Of a stretch of 64,000 nucleotides of DNA, positions 40,750-50,361 are shown piece after piece. Made by a program: the position numbers and the translations under genes. The stretch is from Pseudomonas sp. UFMG81. GTDB taxonomy: Bacteria > Pseudomonadota > Gammaproteobacteria > Pseudomonadales > Pseudomonadaceae. The stretch lies in the NCBI RefSeq assembly GCF_015354575.1, contig NZ_JACAFQ010000025.1:1-64000 (forward strand), in the 5' to 3' direction. Each line of letters begins with the position of its first letter. Positions within the stretch are counted from its first letter, which is position 1. A model generated the notes under the pieces. It was not told the origin of the DNA. It saw only the letters and a program-made list of their open reading frames with translations, and did not search any database.

Positions 40750-42192
40750 CTACAGCAGCCCCCCAGCCGACTCCCGGCACAATTGCTGAGCCAGCAGGCC
40801 AAGGGTGATCACCGCCCGCTCGGCCTCCTTGTTCCAGGGAATGCCGCAGTTGAGCCGGATGCAGTGGTTGAACTGTTCGGTATTGCTGAAGATCAGCCCT
40901 GGGGCGATGCTGATGCCTTGCTCCAGCGCCCGTACGTGCAGCTCTTGCGTGTTGACTCGCCCCGGCAGGCTGATCCAGAGGATGAAACCGCCGGTGGGCC
41001 GGGTCATCTGCGTGCCTTCGGGGAAGTGCTGCTGCACCGCCAACTGGTAGGCACTGAGATTCTTGCGGTACTCCTGACGGATGTAGCGCAAGTGGCGATC
41101 ATAGCCGCCGTTCTCCAGGTAGGCGGCCACCGCCATCTGCGTCACGCTGCACGCCGAGTGGGTGGTGAAAGTCTGCAGGCGCTGGATCTCGTCCTGATAG
41201 CGCCCGGCGATCATCCAGCCAACCCGCACCCCAGGCGACAGGGTCTTTGAGAAGCTCGAACAGTAAATCACCCGGTCCAGGCGATCGTAGGCTTTCAGCG
41301 CCTTGGTGCGCCCCTGCTCGAACATCAGCTCGCCATAGATGTCGTCTTCGACGATCTGGATATCGAAATCCGAGGCCAGGCGCAGTAGTTGTTTCTGCCG
41401 ATCCTCGGGGATCGTGCCACCCAATGGGTTGCTCAGGCGTGGCGTGAGCACCAGGGCTTTGATCGACCACTGGTTGGCAGCCAACTGCAAGGCTTCGAGA
41501 CTGATACCGGTGGAAGGGTCGCTGGGGATCTCGATGACCTTGAGCCCCAGCAGATCGGCGAGCTGCAACAGGCCATAGTAGGTTGGCGACTCGGCGGCGA
41601 TCAGGTCGCCTGGCCGGGTCAGCACCCGCAGCGACATCTGCAACGCATCGACACAACCATGGGTAACCACCACCTCGCGCGGATCGACCAGCACACCGGC
41701 GTCGCGCATGCGGATGGCGATCTGCCGGCGCAAGGGTTCGAAACCCGGGCTGAACATGTAGCTGAAGGCACGCGGACTGTGGAACCGGGTGACCTTGGCC
41801 AACTGCTGGTGCAAGGCCCGCACCGGCAGGTAGTCGACATGCGGTACTGCGGCACCAAAGGGAAATACCCCGTCGCGACGCGCTTCGGTCAACACCTGCT
41901 GGATGATACTGGCGCGCGTGACCAACCCAGGACGCTCGACCCGGGCGATGTCCGGGGTCAGTGCGGTAAGCGCTGGCGTCTGGTGGACGTAGTAACCCGA
42001 CTGCGGCCGCGCGCGGATCAGCCCCTGATCCTCGAGATTGGCGTAGGCCTGCAATACCGTGGCATGGCTGACATTGAGCTGCGCGCTCATCTTGCGCACC
42101 GAGGGCACCCGCTCGCCGGGCTGGTAGACACCACGACGGATGTCATCGGCCAGTTGCTGGGCAATGCGCTGGTAAAGCAGCAGGTTGGTCAT
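40750..42192 (-). CDS. MocR-type GntR regulator with aminotransferase domain
   Basis: 480 residues. N-terminal GntR winged helix (GVYQPGERVPSVRKMSAQLN) followed by a fold-type I aminotransferase domain; YCSSFSKTLSPGVRVGW holds the PLP-binding Lys. MocR proteins usually sense PLP or amino acids and control a neighbouring gene; no obvious target lies divergent here. The leader contains AAGAACAA, matching the AAnAAnAA pattern of Hfq/Crc targets, about 30 bases before the ATG; this is only suggestive. Confidence 0.9.
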   Translation of the reverse strand: MTNLLLYQRIAQQLADDIRRGVYQPGERVPSVRKMSAQLNVSHATVLQAYANLEDQGLIRARPQSGYYVHQTPALTALTPDIARVERPGLVTRASIIQQVLTEARRDGVFPFGAAVPHVDYLPVRALHQQLAKVTRFHSPRAFSYMFSPGFEPLRRQIAIRMRDAGVLVDPREVVVTHGCVDALQMSLRVLTRPGDLIAAESPTYYGLLQLADLLGLKVIEIPSDPSTGISLEALQLAANQWSIKALVLTPRLSNPLGGTIPEDRQKQLLRLASDFDIQIVEDDIYGELMFEQGRTKALKAYDRLDRVIYCSSFSKTLSPGVRVGWMIAGRYQDEIQRLQTFTTHSACSVTQMAVAAYLENGGYDRHLRYIRQEYRKNLSAYQLAVQQHFPEGTQMTRPTGGFILWISLPGRVNTQELHVRALEQGISIAPGLIFSNTEQFNHCIRLNCGIPWNKEAERAVITLGLLAQQLCRESAGGLL

Positions 42193-42420
42193 GGCGTGTT
42201 CTCGCAGCGCGGACGGATCGTTGTTCTTGTAGGGCTCAGCAGAGCCAGAATACCGTAACAGTTGCCAAGTGTACTGGGACAGATCGCAGGATAGTCAACA
42301 ATACAATTGCGTGACAACGAAACGGCGAACAACCGACCAACGTGCGCCATTGACCGGCAGGCCGACCCCCACAGCTTGCGAGGCATGGCTATTGTGGGAG
42401 CAACTGTCTTGCGCAGGTCT

Positions 42421-42552
42421 CTGTAGGAGCGGCCTTGCCGGGGCGCCGGACCGGCCGAAAAGGGGTGCGCAGCGCCCCCAGGATCTCGAATACATCTCAA
42501 GATCGCCGAGGCCGCTTTGCGGCCTGTTCGCGACACAAGGCCGCTCCTACAG
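42421..42552. repeat. Inverted pair of REP-type elements
   Basis: CTGTAGGAGCGGCCTTG and its complement (CAAGGCCGCTCCTACAG) bound a 132-base mirrored element like those at 13.3, 22.4 and 60.7 kb. A single GC-rich arm (GGGGCTTGCCGGCGAT) follows at 42576. The 425-base gap 42193-42617 holds only this and the leader of the MocR-type gene. Confidence 0.85.
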
Positions 42553-42617
42553 AGAGTGCGCAACCCCATACAATGTGGGGCTTGCCGGCGATAGAGCGCA
42601 GCGCGCTCCCGGGAAGG

Positions 42618-43427
42618 TCAGCGCGCCGGCGCGAGCTTGCCCTTGTCGTCGGAGAAAACGATCTCGACCCGGCGGTTCTGCGCCCTGCCCCGCTCCGAAG
42701 CATTGGCCTCCACCGGATACTGGTCGCCATAGCCTTCGACTTCGATGCGTTTTTCGTCGACCCCCAGGTCGACCAGCATGTCGGCCACCGACTGGGCGCG
42801 ATCGCGTGACAGCTTGAGGTTGTCCGCAGGCGCACCGGTACTGTCGGTGTAACCCTCGATACGCACTACACGGCGCGGGTTGAGCTGAAGGAACTGCACC
42901 AGCTTGAGCACGGTACGGCTGGCCGAGCTTTTCAGTTCCGCCTGACCGGTATCGAACAGTACGTCACCCAGCGTCATCACCAGGCCCCGGTCAGTCTGCT
43001 CGGACGCTAGCGCCGCGATCTGCGCCTCGATGAACTTGCCCTGCTGCTGCACGCTCGCCAACTTGGCTTCACGCAAAGCCAACTGCAGGCGCTGGCGCTC
43101 CAGGTCGAGCTTGGTCTGGCGCTCCTGGTTCAATGCCAACCGGGCGTGCTCGGCAGCGATTTCGCTGTAGCGCTGACTGAGATAGGCATAGTGACGCACA
43201 TCACTGCCCGTACCGATGTAGCCGGCCAAGCGCTCCGCCCGTGCCAGCGACTCACCGGCGCGAATCACATCGCGTGGCGCGCTGCGCAACACGTCGGAGT
43301 CGTCCTTGACCTTCTGGAACGCAGTCGTAGCGTCATCCAGCGCCGATTCGCTGCGCTGACTGGCACACCCCTGCAACCCGAGCAGCGCCAGCAGTGCCAG
43401 CGCGGCCATTGGCGTTAGACGGCTCAT
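42618..43427 (-). CDS. OmpA-family lipoprotein with DUF4398 segment
   Basis: 269 residues. Lipoprotein signal LQGC (Cys21), a helical DUF4398-like region (about 30-145, with heptads), and a C-terminal OmpA peptidoglycan-binding domain containing VRIEGYTDSTGAPADN and LSRDRAQSVADML. It should link the outer membrane to the peptidoglycan. It overlaps the upstream DUF4398 lipoprotein gene by four bases. Confidence 0.9.
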   Translation of the reverse strand: MSRLTPMAALALLALLGLQGCASQRSESALDDATTAFQKVKDDSDVLRSAPRDVIRAGESLARAERLAGYIGTGSDVRHYAYLSQRYSEIAAEHARLALNQERQTKLDLERQRLQLALREAKLASVQQQGKFIEAQIAALASEQTDRGLVMTLGDVLFDTGQAELKSSASRTVLKLVQFLQLNPRRVVRIEGYTDSTGAPADNLKLSRDRAQSVADMLVDLGVDEKRIEVEGYGDQYPVEANASERGRAQNRRVEIVFSDDKGKLAPAR

Positions 43428-43777
43428 GGCTGTGCCTCCAGCTGCTTGCGCAGGCGCTTGACCCGCGACTGCAAGGCTTGCAGCTGCTCTTCGCTTTTCT
43501 GGTTCAGTACCAGCGCCTCGGCCAGGCGCGCATCCAGCTCTGCCTGCTCGGCGCGCATGCGTGCATCACGATAGCTCTCGCTGAGCATGTTGCTCTTGGC
43601 ACGGGCCAGCTTGTCTTCGGCCAGCTTGAACTCCGGCACCTGCTCGGTGGCACCGACGGCCTTGGCCTGTTCCAGCGCCTGTTCGCTAAGGCGCAACTGC
43701 TCGTTGGGTGCGGGATCATTGGCGCACCCGGCCAGGCCAAGCACGGCCAGGGCCAGTATCAGGGGTTGGGTTCTCAC
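43424..43777 (-). CDS. DUF4398 domain-containing lipoprotein
   Basis: 117 residues. Lipoprotein signal LAGC (Cys18) followed by a charged, fully helical mature part (SEQALEQAKAVGATEQVPEF) that fits DUF4398. It resembles the helical half of the next protein, so the two may pack together in the periplasm. Nine bases after the binding-protein gene and overlapping the OmpA-like gene by four. Confidence 0.87.
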   Translation of the reverse strand: MRTQPLILALAVLGLAGCANDPAPNEQLRLSEQALEQAKAVGATEQVPEFKLAEDKLARAKSNMLSESYRDARMRAEQAELDARLAEALVLNQKSEEQLQALQSRVKRLRKQLEAQP

Positions 43778-43786
43778 ACACTCTTC

Positions 43787-44608
43787 CTACTGTTTGGAGG
43801 CATCCAGCGGCGCCTGCATCTGCGCCTTCCAGCGTTCGACGTTGCGTTGCAACACCGCTTCGCTCGCCCCGGAGATCGGCAATTCTGTCAGCTTTTTTGC
43901 CAGTTGTCCGCGCAACCAGCTGTCGTTGCACGCAGAGTTGTGCGACACCGCCAGGTACAGGCCCGGTCGGTCCACCGGCAGGCCACGGGCGATCAGGTCA
44001 TTGCCCACGCCCAGGCTCTGGGCCATGGCCATGCCGGCGTAGCGCCCGGCCAATACATAGTCGACCTGGCCAAGCACCAGCTTCTGGAAGGCTTGCGTGA
44101 GATTCTGCGCGGGCTCCAGCTTGAGCTGGGTCTTGGTGAACGCTTCGAAGGCTGGGGTCAGCCGCGCTTTCTCGGACAGGCTGCCCTGGTAGCGGACCAG
44201 GTCGGCCGGACCATTGAATTCGAGCACGGCGTCGTGACGGGTCCAGACCAGATATTCATTGAGCTGCAAGGCCGGGTGGATGTAGTCCAAGGCAGTCAAC
44301 TGGGTGACCTGCATGGGCGTGTCGAGCAACAGGTCCATACGCCCGCTACGCACCTCTTCCAGCGCCTGCTCACGCTTGCCGGCGTACAGCACTTCGACCT
44401 TGAGCCCCAGATCGCCCGCCACCTGGCGCAGCAGGTCGACGTTGGCGCCGATCAGGTGCTTGGGGTCCTGCGGGTCTTGCCAGGAGTATGGCGGAGCATC
44501 GGGGCTGCCCGTAGCCACCAGGCGTTCGCATTTGCCTGCCGCCATGGCCAACGGCGTGAACAACCCCAACATGCACGCCAAGGTCATGCCCGTTTTGCCA
44601 AATGCCAT
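43787..44608 (-). CDS. Periplasmic amino-acid-binding-like protein (SBP family 3)
   Basis: 273 residues, signal peptide cut after PLAMA|AG, AAGGAG upstream. The type II binding-protein fold is visible: GSPDAPPYSWQDP, NVDLLRQVAGDLGLKVE and VEVLYAGKREQALEEVRSGRMDLLL. Such proteins usually serve polar amino acid ABC transporters, but no transporter genes are nearby. Here it heads an operon with two envelope lipoproteins. Confidence 0.85.
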   Translation of the reverse strand: MAFGKTGMTLACMLGLFTPLAMAAGKCERLVATGSPDAPPYSWQDPQDPKHLIGANVDLLRQVAGDLGLKVEVLYAGKREQALEEVRSGRMDLLLDTPMQVTQLTALDYIHPALQLNEYLVWTRHDAVLEFNGPADLVRYQGSLSEKARLTPAFEAFTKTQLKLEPAQNLTQAFQKLVLGQVDYVLAGRYAGMAMAQSLGVGNDLIARGLPVDRPGLYLAVSHNSACNDSWLRGQLAKKLTELPISGASEAVLQRNVERWKAQMQAPLDASKQ

Positions 44609-44629
44609 CCTTCACTCCTTGTTCTACCT

Positions 44630-44662
44630 GTGCCGGCCCTTTCGCCGGCAAGCCGGCGCCTA
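44630..44662. repeat. Single REP-type element
   Basis: GCCGGCAAGCCGGCGCCTAC lies between etfA and the binding-protein gene. Only one arm of the usual inverted pair is present. Confidence 0.55.
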
Positions 44663-44704
44663 CGCAGGGCCATGCAGATCCGGATTGCGCGCAGCAGGCG
44701 GCCA

Positions 44705-44745
44705 TAAAAAAACCCGGCCCTCATGACGAGGGCCGGGCTTCTTTA
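44705..44745 (-). terminator. Rho-independent terminator of etfBA
   Basis: AAAAAAACCCGGCCCTC-ATGA-CGAGGGCCGGGCTTCTTT; on the minus strand the stem follows the etfA stop by about 18 bases and ends in a run of seven Ts. Confidence 0.88.
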
Positions 44746-44762
44746 TATGTGAAGCAGGCGGA

Positions 44763-45692
44763 TCAGACCAGCTTTTCCAGCTCCGGAACCGCTTCGAACA
44801 GGTCGGCGACCAGGCCGTAGTCGGCAACCTGGAAGATCGGCGCCTCCTCGTCCTTGTTGATCGCGACGATCACCTTGGAGTCTTTCATACCGGCCAGGTG
44901 CTGGATCGCGCCGGAGATACCGACGGCGATGTACAGCTGCGGGGCGACGATCTTGCCGGTCTGGCCGACCTGCATGTCGTTCGGTACGAAGCCTGCGTCG
45001 ACTGCGGCGCGCGAGGCACCGACCGCTGCGCCGAGCTTGTCGGCCAGGCTGTACAGGTGCTTGAAGTTGTCACCGTTGCCCATGCCGCGACCGCCGGAAA
45101 CGACGATCTTGGCGGCGGTCAGCTCTGGGCGGTCGGACTTGGCCAGCTCTTCACCGACGAAGGACGACTTGCCAGCATCGTGAGCGGCGGCGACGGCTTC
45201 AACAGCAGCCGAGCCACCCTCGGCGGCCACGGCGTCGAAACCGGTGGTACGCACGGTGATGACCTTGACTGCAGCGCTCGATTGCACGGTGGCAATGGCG
45301 TTACCGGCGTAGATCGGACGCTTGAAGGTGTCGGCGGATTCAACCGAGATGATCTCGGAGATCTGGTCGACGTCCAGCAGCGCAGCAACGCGCGGCAGGA
45401 TGTTCTTGCCATTGGTGGTGGCCGGAGCCAGCACGTGGCTGTAGGCCTTGGCCAGCTCGACCACCAGCGGCGCGACGTTTTCCGGCAGGGCATGGGCGTA
45501 GGCAGCGTTGTCCGCAACCAGCACTTTGCTCACGCCAGCGATCTTGGTGGCGGCTTCAGCCACGCCACCGACGTTCTGGCCTGCGACCAGCACGTGGATA
45601 TCACCACCGATCTTGGCGGCGGCGGCGACAGTGTTCAGGGTGGCCGGGGCTACGGCACCGTTCTCGTGTTCAGCGACAACCAGGATAGTCAT
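44763..45692 (-). CDS. etfA: Electron transfer flavoprotein alpha subunit
   Basis: 309 residues. The C-terminal FAD-binding domain is intact: [32 protein letters not shown] and [18 protein letters not shown]. With EtfB it takes electrons from acyl-CoA and other dehydrogenases and passes them to ETF-quinone oxidoreductase. Its ATG abuts the etfB stop. Confidence 0.96.
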   Translation of the reverse strand: MTILVVAEHENGAVAPATLNTVAAAAKIGGDIHVLVAGQNVGGVAEAATKIAGVSKVLVADNAAYAHALPENVAPLVVELAKAYSHVLAPATTNGKNILPRVAALLDVDQISEIISVESADTFKRPIYAGNAIATVQSSAAVKVITVRTTGFDAVAAEGGSAAVEAVAAAHDAGKSSFVGEELAKSDRPELTAAKIVVSGGRGMGNGDNFKHLYSLADKLGAAVGASRAAVDAGFVPNDMQVGQTGKIVAPQLYIAVGISGAIQHLAGMKDSKVIVAINKDEEAPIFQVADYGLVADLFEAVPELEKLV

Positions 45693-46442
45693 TTAGATTA
45701 CCTTCGCTTCGTTCTTCAGCTTCTCGACCAGTTCGGCCACCGACTTGACCTTGATACCGGCGCTGCGAGCAGCCGGCGCTTCGACTTTCAGGGTCTTGGT
45801 GGTGGAGGCGAGGGATACGCCCAGCGCGTCTGGAGTGATGGTCTCCAGCGGCTTCTTCTTGGCCTTCATGATGTTCGGCAGCGACGCGTAACGCGGCTCG
45901 TTCAGGCGCAGGTCGGTGGTGACGATCGCCGGCAGCGACAGCGATACGGTCTGCAGGCCACCGTCGATTTCACGGGTGACGTTAACCTTGTCGCCAGCGA
46001 CTTCCACCTTGGAGGCGAAGGTGCCTTGGGCGTAGCCGGTCAGCGCGGCCAGCATCTGGCCGGTCTGGTTGTTGTCGCTGTCGATCGCCTGCTTGCCGAG
46101 GATGACCAGCTGTGGCTGCTCTTTATCGACAACGGCTTTCAGCGCCTTGGCTACGGCCAGCGAGTTCAGCTCGTCGGCGGCTTCGACCAGGATGGCGCGG
46201 TCGGCACCCAGGGCCAGGGCGGTACGCAGTTGCTCCTGCGCAGTGGCCGGGCCGACGGAAACGACGACGATCTCGCTCGCCACGCCTTTTTCTTTAAGGC
46301 GCACGGCTTCTTCCACGGCGATTTCGCAGAAGGGGTTCATGGACATCTTGACGTTTGCAAGGTCGACGCCGGAGTTGTCCGCCTTGACGCGAACCTTGAC
46401 GTTGTAGTCGACCACTCGTTTGACAGCTACAAGAACCTTCAT
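45693..46442 (-). CDS. etfB: Electron transfer flavoprotein beta subunit
   Basis: 249 residues starting [19 protein letters not shown]. The family signature [22 protein letters not shown] and the AMP-pocket segment [18 protein letters not shown] are present. First gene of etfBA, divergent from the ETF-quinone oxidoreductase gene across 545 bp that carries a PsrA-like palindrome. Confidence 0.96.
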   Translation of the reverse strand: MKVLVAVKRVVDYNVKVRVKADNSGVDLANVKMSMNPFCEIAVEEAVRLKEKGVASEIVVVSVGPATAQEQLRTALALGADRAILVEAADELNSLAVAKALKAVVDKEQPQLVILGKQAIDSDNNQTGQMLAALTGYAQGTFASKVEVAGDKVNVTREIDGGLQTVSLSLPAIVTTDLRLNEPRYASLPNIMKAKKKPLETITPDALGVSLASTTKTLKVEAPAARSAGIKVKSVAELVEKLKNEAKVI

Positions 46443-46816
46443 GGATTCCTCGTTACTCTCCGGTGAAAAGAAGATCGCCTGGGGGCTGCCCGGCGAATGC
46501 GCGTGGGTACAAGGGCACCTCTAAAAACGTTTTGACGCCAGCAAAGTTCAAGTGACCGATCAGTCCTGTTTCGACCTTCAGGGGTAAAACCTGTGGGTCA
46601 TTTCCTGTCGTGGCGTGTAGACTCCACTACAAAACCTGATTCAGCCTGTAAACCCTGCTCCACGCCTGGTCTTTAGGGGTGCACCTGCGCCCGACGGTCA
46701 GCCTACGGCGAGCGTAAAAGCGCTCGTATCTTGACCGTAACACCCCATCCGGTCAATACGGCAAATTGGCCAGCCTCCAGCCGCCTACCTGTGATTTTAC
46801 GGGCCTCCGGCAAATT

Positions 46817-46830
46817 CAAACAAACGTTTG
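46817..46830. promoter_or_regulatory. PsrA-like operator in the etf intergenic region
   Basis: CAAAC-AAAC-GTTTG fits the PsrA motif, and ACAAACGTTTGT within it is a perfect 12-base palindrome. It lies between divergent etfBA and the ETF-quinone oxidoreductase gene, both fatty-acid-oxidation genes. Otherwise I see nothing firm in the 46443-46987 gap. Confidence 0.6.
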
Positions 46831-46987
46831 TATTGGACCCGCCAAGTGGTGTAGATATAATGCGCGGCCAAGACAAAACGGTGTAGTCCGTCACCTGTGA
46901 AGCTACAGCACCTTGCGCGCCGCATGTGACCGTGATGCACCCATAAAAGATCAGCAACAGCGATGAGCCTTGAGTAGGAGAGAACCA

Positions 46988-48652
46988 GTGGAACGCGAAT
47001 ACATGGAATTCGACGTGGTCATCGTCGGCGCAGGCCCGGCGGGCCTGTCCGCCGCCTGCCGCCTGAAGCAGAAGGCCGCCGAAGCCGGTAGCGAGATCAG
47101 CGTCTGCGTGGTCGAGAAAGGCTCTGAAGTCGGCGCCCACATCCTCTCCGGCGCCGTGTTCGAACCGCGCGCCCTGAACGAACTGTTCCCCGACTGGAAA
47201 GCACTCGGCGCGCCGCTGAACACCGAAGTCAAACGCGATGACATCTATGTGCTGAAAAGCGCTGACAGCTCGACCAAGGTCCCCGACCTGTTCGTGCCCA
47301 AGACCATGCACAACCAGGGCAACTACATCATCTCGCTCGGCAACCTGTGCCGCTGGCTGGCCCAGCAGGCCGAGAACCTGGGCGTCGAGATCTACCCTGG
47401 ATTCGCCGCGCAAGAAGCGCTGTTCGACGAGAACGGCGTGGTTCGCGGCATCATTACCGGTGACCTCGGTGTCGACCGCGAAGGCAACCCGAAGGAAGGC
47501 CTGTACACCCCGGGCATGGAGCTGCGCGCCAAGTACACCCTGTTCGCCGAAGGCTGCCGTGGCCATATCGGCAAGCAACTGATCAAGCGTTTCGACCTGG
47601 ACAACGAAGCCGACGTCCAGCACTACGGCATCGGTCTGAAGGAAATCTGGGAAGTCGACCCAGCCAAGCACGAGCAGGGCCTGGTGGTGCACACCGCCGG
47701 CTGGCCGTTGGACGTGATGAGCGCCGAGAACACCGGCGGCTCGTTCCTCTATCACCTGGAGAACAACCAGGTGGTGGTCGGCCTGATCGTCGACCTCTCC
47801 TACGCCAACCCGTACCTGTCGCCGTTCGACGAGTTCCAGCGCCTCAAGCACCACCCGGTGATCAGCCAGTACCTCGAAGGTGGCAAGCGTATCAGCTACG
47901 GCGCCCGCGCCATCTGCAAGGGTGGCCTGAACTCGCTGCCCAAGATGGTGTTCAACGGTGGCGCGCTGATCGGCTGCGACCTGGGCACCCTGAACTTCTC
48001 CAAGATCAAGGGCAGCCACACCGCGATGAAGTCGGGCATGCTCGCCGCCGAAGCGGTGGCCGATGCGCTGATCGCCGGCAGCGAGGATGGCGACCTGCTC
48101 AACGGCTATGTCAGCGCATTCAAGGCCAGCTGGCTGCATGAAGAGCTGTTCGCCAGCCGCAACTTCGGCCCGGCGCTGCACAAGTTCGGCCCGCTGCTCG
48201 GTGGCGCATTCAACTATGTCGACCAGAACTGGTTTGGCGGCAAGTTGCCGTTCACCCTGCACGACACCAAGCCGGATTACGCCTGCCTGAAGCTGGCAGC
48301 GGACTCGAAAAAGATCGACTACCCGAAACCGGACGGCAAGCTCAGCTTCGACAAGCTCAGCTCGGTATTCCTCTCCAGCACCAACCATGAAGAGGAACAA
48401 CCCTGCCACCTGAAGCTGACCGACCCGAACATCCCGATCGCCAGCAACCTGCCGTTGTACGACGAACCGGCGCAGCGCTACTGCCCGGCTGGCGTGTACG
48501 AAGTGGTCACCCAGGAAGACGGCAGCAAGCGCTTCCAGATCAACGCGCAGAACTGCGTGCACTGCAAGACCTGCGACATCAAGGACCCGGCCCAGAACAT
48601 CACCTGGGTCACCCCTGAAGGCGCTGGCGGGCCGACCTACCCGAACATGTAA
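46988..48652 (+). CDS. etfD: Electron transfer flavoprotein-ubiquinone oxidoreductase
   Basis: 554 residues from the GTG at 46988 (VEREYMEFDVVIVG), with GGAG eight bases upstream. The FAD motif VGAGPAGLSAACRLKQ is near the N terminus; the C-terminal domain has the 4Fe-4S ligands CVHCKTCDIKDP plus the earlier YCPAGVY. It moves electrons from EtfAB to ubiquinone at the inner membrane, linking fatty-acid and amino-acid oxidation to respiration. The symbol is a common name for this gene; a Pseudomonas-specific symbol is not settled. Confidence 0.95.
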   Translation: MEREYMEFDVVIVGAGPAGLSAACRLKQKAAEAGSEISVCVVEKGSEVGAHILSGAVFEPRALNELFPDWKALGAPLNTEVKRDDIYVLKSADSSTKVPDLFVPKTMHNQGNYIISLGNLCRWLAQQAENLGVEIYPGFAAQEALFDENGVVRGIITGDLGVDREGNPKEGLYTPGMELRAKYTLFAEGCRGHIGKQLIKRFDLDNEADVQHYGIGLKEIWEVDPAKHEQGLVVHTAGWPLDVMSAENTGGSFLYHLENNQVVVGLIVDLSYANPYLSPFDEFQRLKHHPVISQYLEGGKRISYGARAICKGGLNSLPKMVFNGGALIGCDLGTLNFSKIKGSHTAMKSGMLAAEAVADALIAGSEDGDLLNGYVSAFKASWLHEELFASRNFGPALHKFGPLLGGAFNYVDQNWFGGKLPFTLHDTKPDYACLKLAADSKKIDYPKPDGKLSFDKLSSVFLSSTNHEEEQPCHLKLTDPNIPIASNLPLYDEPAQRYCPAGVYEVVTQEDGSKRFQINAQNCVHCKTCDIKDPAQNITWVTPEGAGGPTYPNM

Positions 48653-48670
48653 GCCTCGCCGTCACGACAT

Positions 48671-48705
48671 GAAAAAAGCCCAGGCCCTCAGGCCTGGGCT
48701 TTTTC
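48671..48705. terminator. Bidirectional Rho-independent terminator
   Basis: AAAAAAGCCCAGGCC-CTCA-GGCCTGGGCTTTTT sits between the convergent ETF-quinone oxidoreductase and 538-residue unknown genes and has A and T tracts on the two sides. Confidence 0.9.
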
Positions 48706-48710
48706 CATGC

Positions 48711-50327
48711 TCACGACCTGAAGGAGATGGTCGTTTCCGACGTATCCAACCCCAGTTGCTCCAACCGCTCGAGGACATTGGCCAGGCACTTCCCGCCATC
48801 AGGTTTGTAATGCCCCGAAGCATCATTGACCATGCCGAAGATATCCCTGACCGCAGTGCCCGACCCCTTGCGGTCGATCCGCAGTTCTCCGGCGCAGACC
48901 ACAGCATTACCGCCGCCCAATTGGCTATGCCGGGTGTATGCGGACCGGTCGATCGTATGGTCCCAGCGTTTGAGGATAATGCTGCTCTGAGGGGTGAAGA
49001 CCCATGTATACGAGTCCTTTTCACCGTTGGCACTCAGGTTTACCAATCGATTGTTCTTCAGCTCATAGGCCAGCAAACGCCCGGATTCTTCACCGATGAG
49101 CTGGCAGACACCCTCGATGGTTTCAGGCCGATAGCTACGCCAGTTCAGAAAGTCGAGCGCCCATTGCTGCCACTGCACCGGGTAGGTGTAACCCGCAAAA
49201 TCGAGCGGTGTGTTCGCCGCGGATGAGCGCCAATCCAACCAGTTCACCTTGCCCTGCCATACCACGGCCTCACCCGGTTCGATCCAGCGGTTGTCGCTAC
49301 CCAGTACACGGTTGCTGAACGTATTGTTGACCTTGATATCCAGCGATTGCATTTTCCAGGCAGGCCCGTAACCACCGGCACTGGCCTGGTATAACTCGAT
49401 ACTGCTCAGATCATCGGCGTAAATGGCTCTTTCACCGAACATGCTCTGCAGGTCGACCTTCACTTCGTGCACCGTCCCACGCTCGAAGTCTGCCGCCAGT
49501 AACTGCTGGTGATCACTGCCATTGACCGTGAACGACACGCTATCACTGGTACCGGCTTTGTAGTCATTGGATACCTGGAGAAAAACACTCAGCTGCTTGA
49601 CCTCCATGATTGAGGCCTGAGTGCGTTTTCGAACGCCAGGAAACTTCACAGCCCATGAACCCAGCACTTCGCCCTGCTGCTTGCGCAACGACACGTCACC
49701 CGAATAGAGATCACATACCAGTTGTAGCTCGCTGTGACCGTAGAACAGCTGCCCCAAGTCATCCATCCGCCACACATCGTCAGCTTGCGGATGTGGCTTA
49801 CCGCGCACCCCCAGCCCCAGGACCTGCCGCGTGGACACATTGGTCAAGTGACCATCCCGGTAGACCCATTGCATCGCTTTCGGATCGGGGTTGACCGCCA
49901 CGGAGATACCCTCCTGGTCGGCCATCAGATAATCGTGACCGTTGTACAAGGTGAACGGAACACCGATGGGCAGTCGATTGTGATCGCGCTGGCCGGCAAG
50001 CTTCACCAACTCCTCGAGTTCGACAGTCCGCTTGCGCCCATGGTGATCGGTCAACAGCAGGGCATGCTCATGAGGAATCAGCGCCATGCGGTTGACCTGG
50101 CGAGTCTCGTGAAGCGCTTGCGCGCCCGTAAGGTGCTTGCCATCACCAAACACCGCAAGCCAAGCCTGATCATGGTTCTGACTGTCATCCAGTACGCATG
50201 CCAGGCTTTCGCCCCAGCGGATTACTGGCAGTTCGACTTTGCGCCTGTCTTGATCGGCAATCCGCATTCGCGGTGGGACCTGCGGCAATTCATCGACACT
50301 GATTCGGCCAACGTTGAAACTACTCAT
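48711..50327 (-). CDS. 538-residue unknown protein with PLAT-like segment
   Basis: Start supported by AAGGAG eight bases upstream. No signal peptide or membrane helix. Residues about 243-335 read like a PLAT/LH2 beta-sandwich (SDSVSFTVNG; ADFERGTVHEVKVDL; GPAWKMQSLDIKV). Residues about 125-225 are beta-rich with NGHDYLMADQEGISVAV and DGHLTNVSTRQVLGLGV, faintly like a beta-trefoil lectin. PLAT domains bind lipids or membrane proteins. Codon and base use look less GC-rich than the neighbours, consistent with transfer. Function unknown; a toxin, lectin or type VI effector is possible but unproven. Confidence 0.7.
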   Translation of the reverse strand: MSSFNVGRISVDELPQVPPRMRIADQDRRKVELPVIRWGESLACVLDDSQNHDQAWLAVFGDGKHLTGAQALHETRQVNRMALIPHEHALLLTDHHGRKRTVELEELVKLAGQRDHNRLPIGVPFTLYNGHDYLMADQEGISVAVNPDPKAMQWVYRDGHLTNVSTRQVLGLGVRGKPHPQADDVWRMDDLGQLFYGHSELQLVCDLYSGDVSLRKQQGEVLGSWAVKFPGVRKRTQASIMEVKQLSVFLQVSNDYKAGTSDSVSFTVNGSDHQQLLAADFERGTVHEVKVDLQSMFGERAIYADDLSSIELYQASAGGYGPAWKMQSLDIKVNNTFSNRVLGSDNRWIEPGEAVVWQGKVNWLDWRSSAANTPLDFAGYTYPVQWQQWALDFLNWRSYRPETIEGVCQLIGEESGRLLAYELKNNRLVNLSANGEKDSYTWVFTPQSSIILKRWDHTIDRSAYTRHSQLGGGNAVVCAGELRIDRKGSGTAVRDIFGMVNDASGHYKPDGGKCLANVLERLEQLGLDTSETTISFRS

Positions 50328-50347
50328 CGATAACTCTCCTTGGTAAA

Positions 50348-50361
50348 ACGGAAAACTCCGT
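50348..50361. other. Small hairpin upstream of the 538-residue gene
   Basis: ACGGA-AAAC-TCCGT precedes the ribosome site by about 10 bases. It could influence translation. The rest of the gap to 50514 holds nothing I can assign. Confidence 0.3.

Noticed and set aside
42221-42228. AAGAACAA in the leader of the MocR-type gene as a Crc/Hfq target.
   Set aside because: Only one copy, and it lies about 30 bases before the start; short A-rich motifs are common. It is mentioned in the gene entry only.
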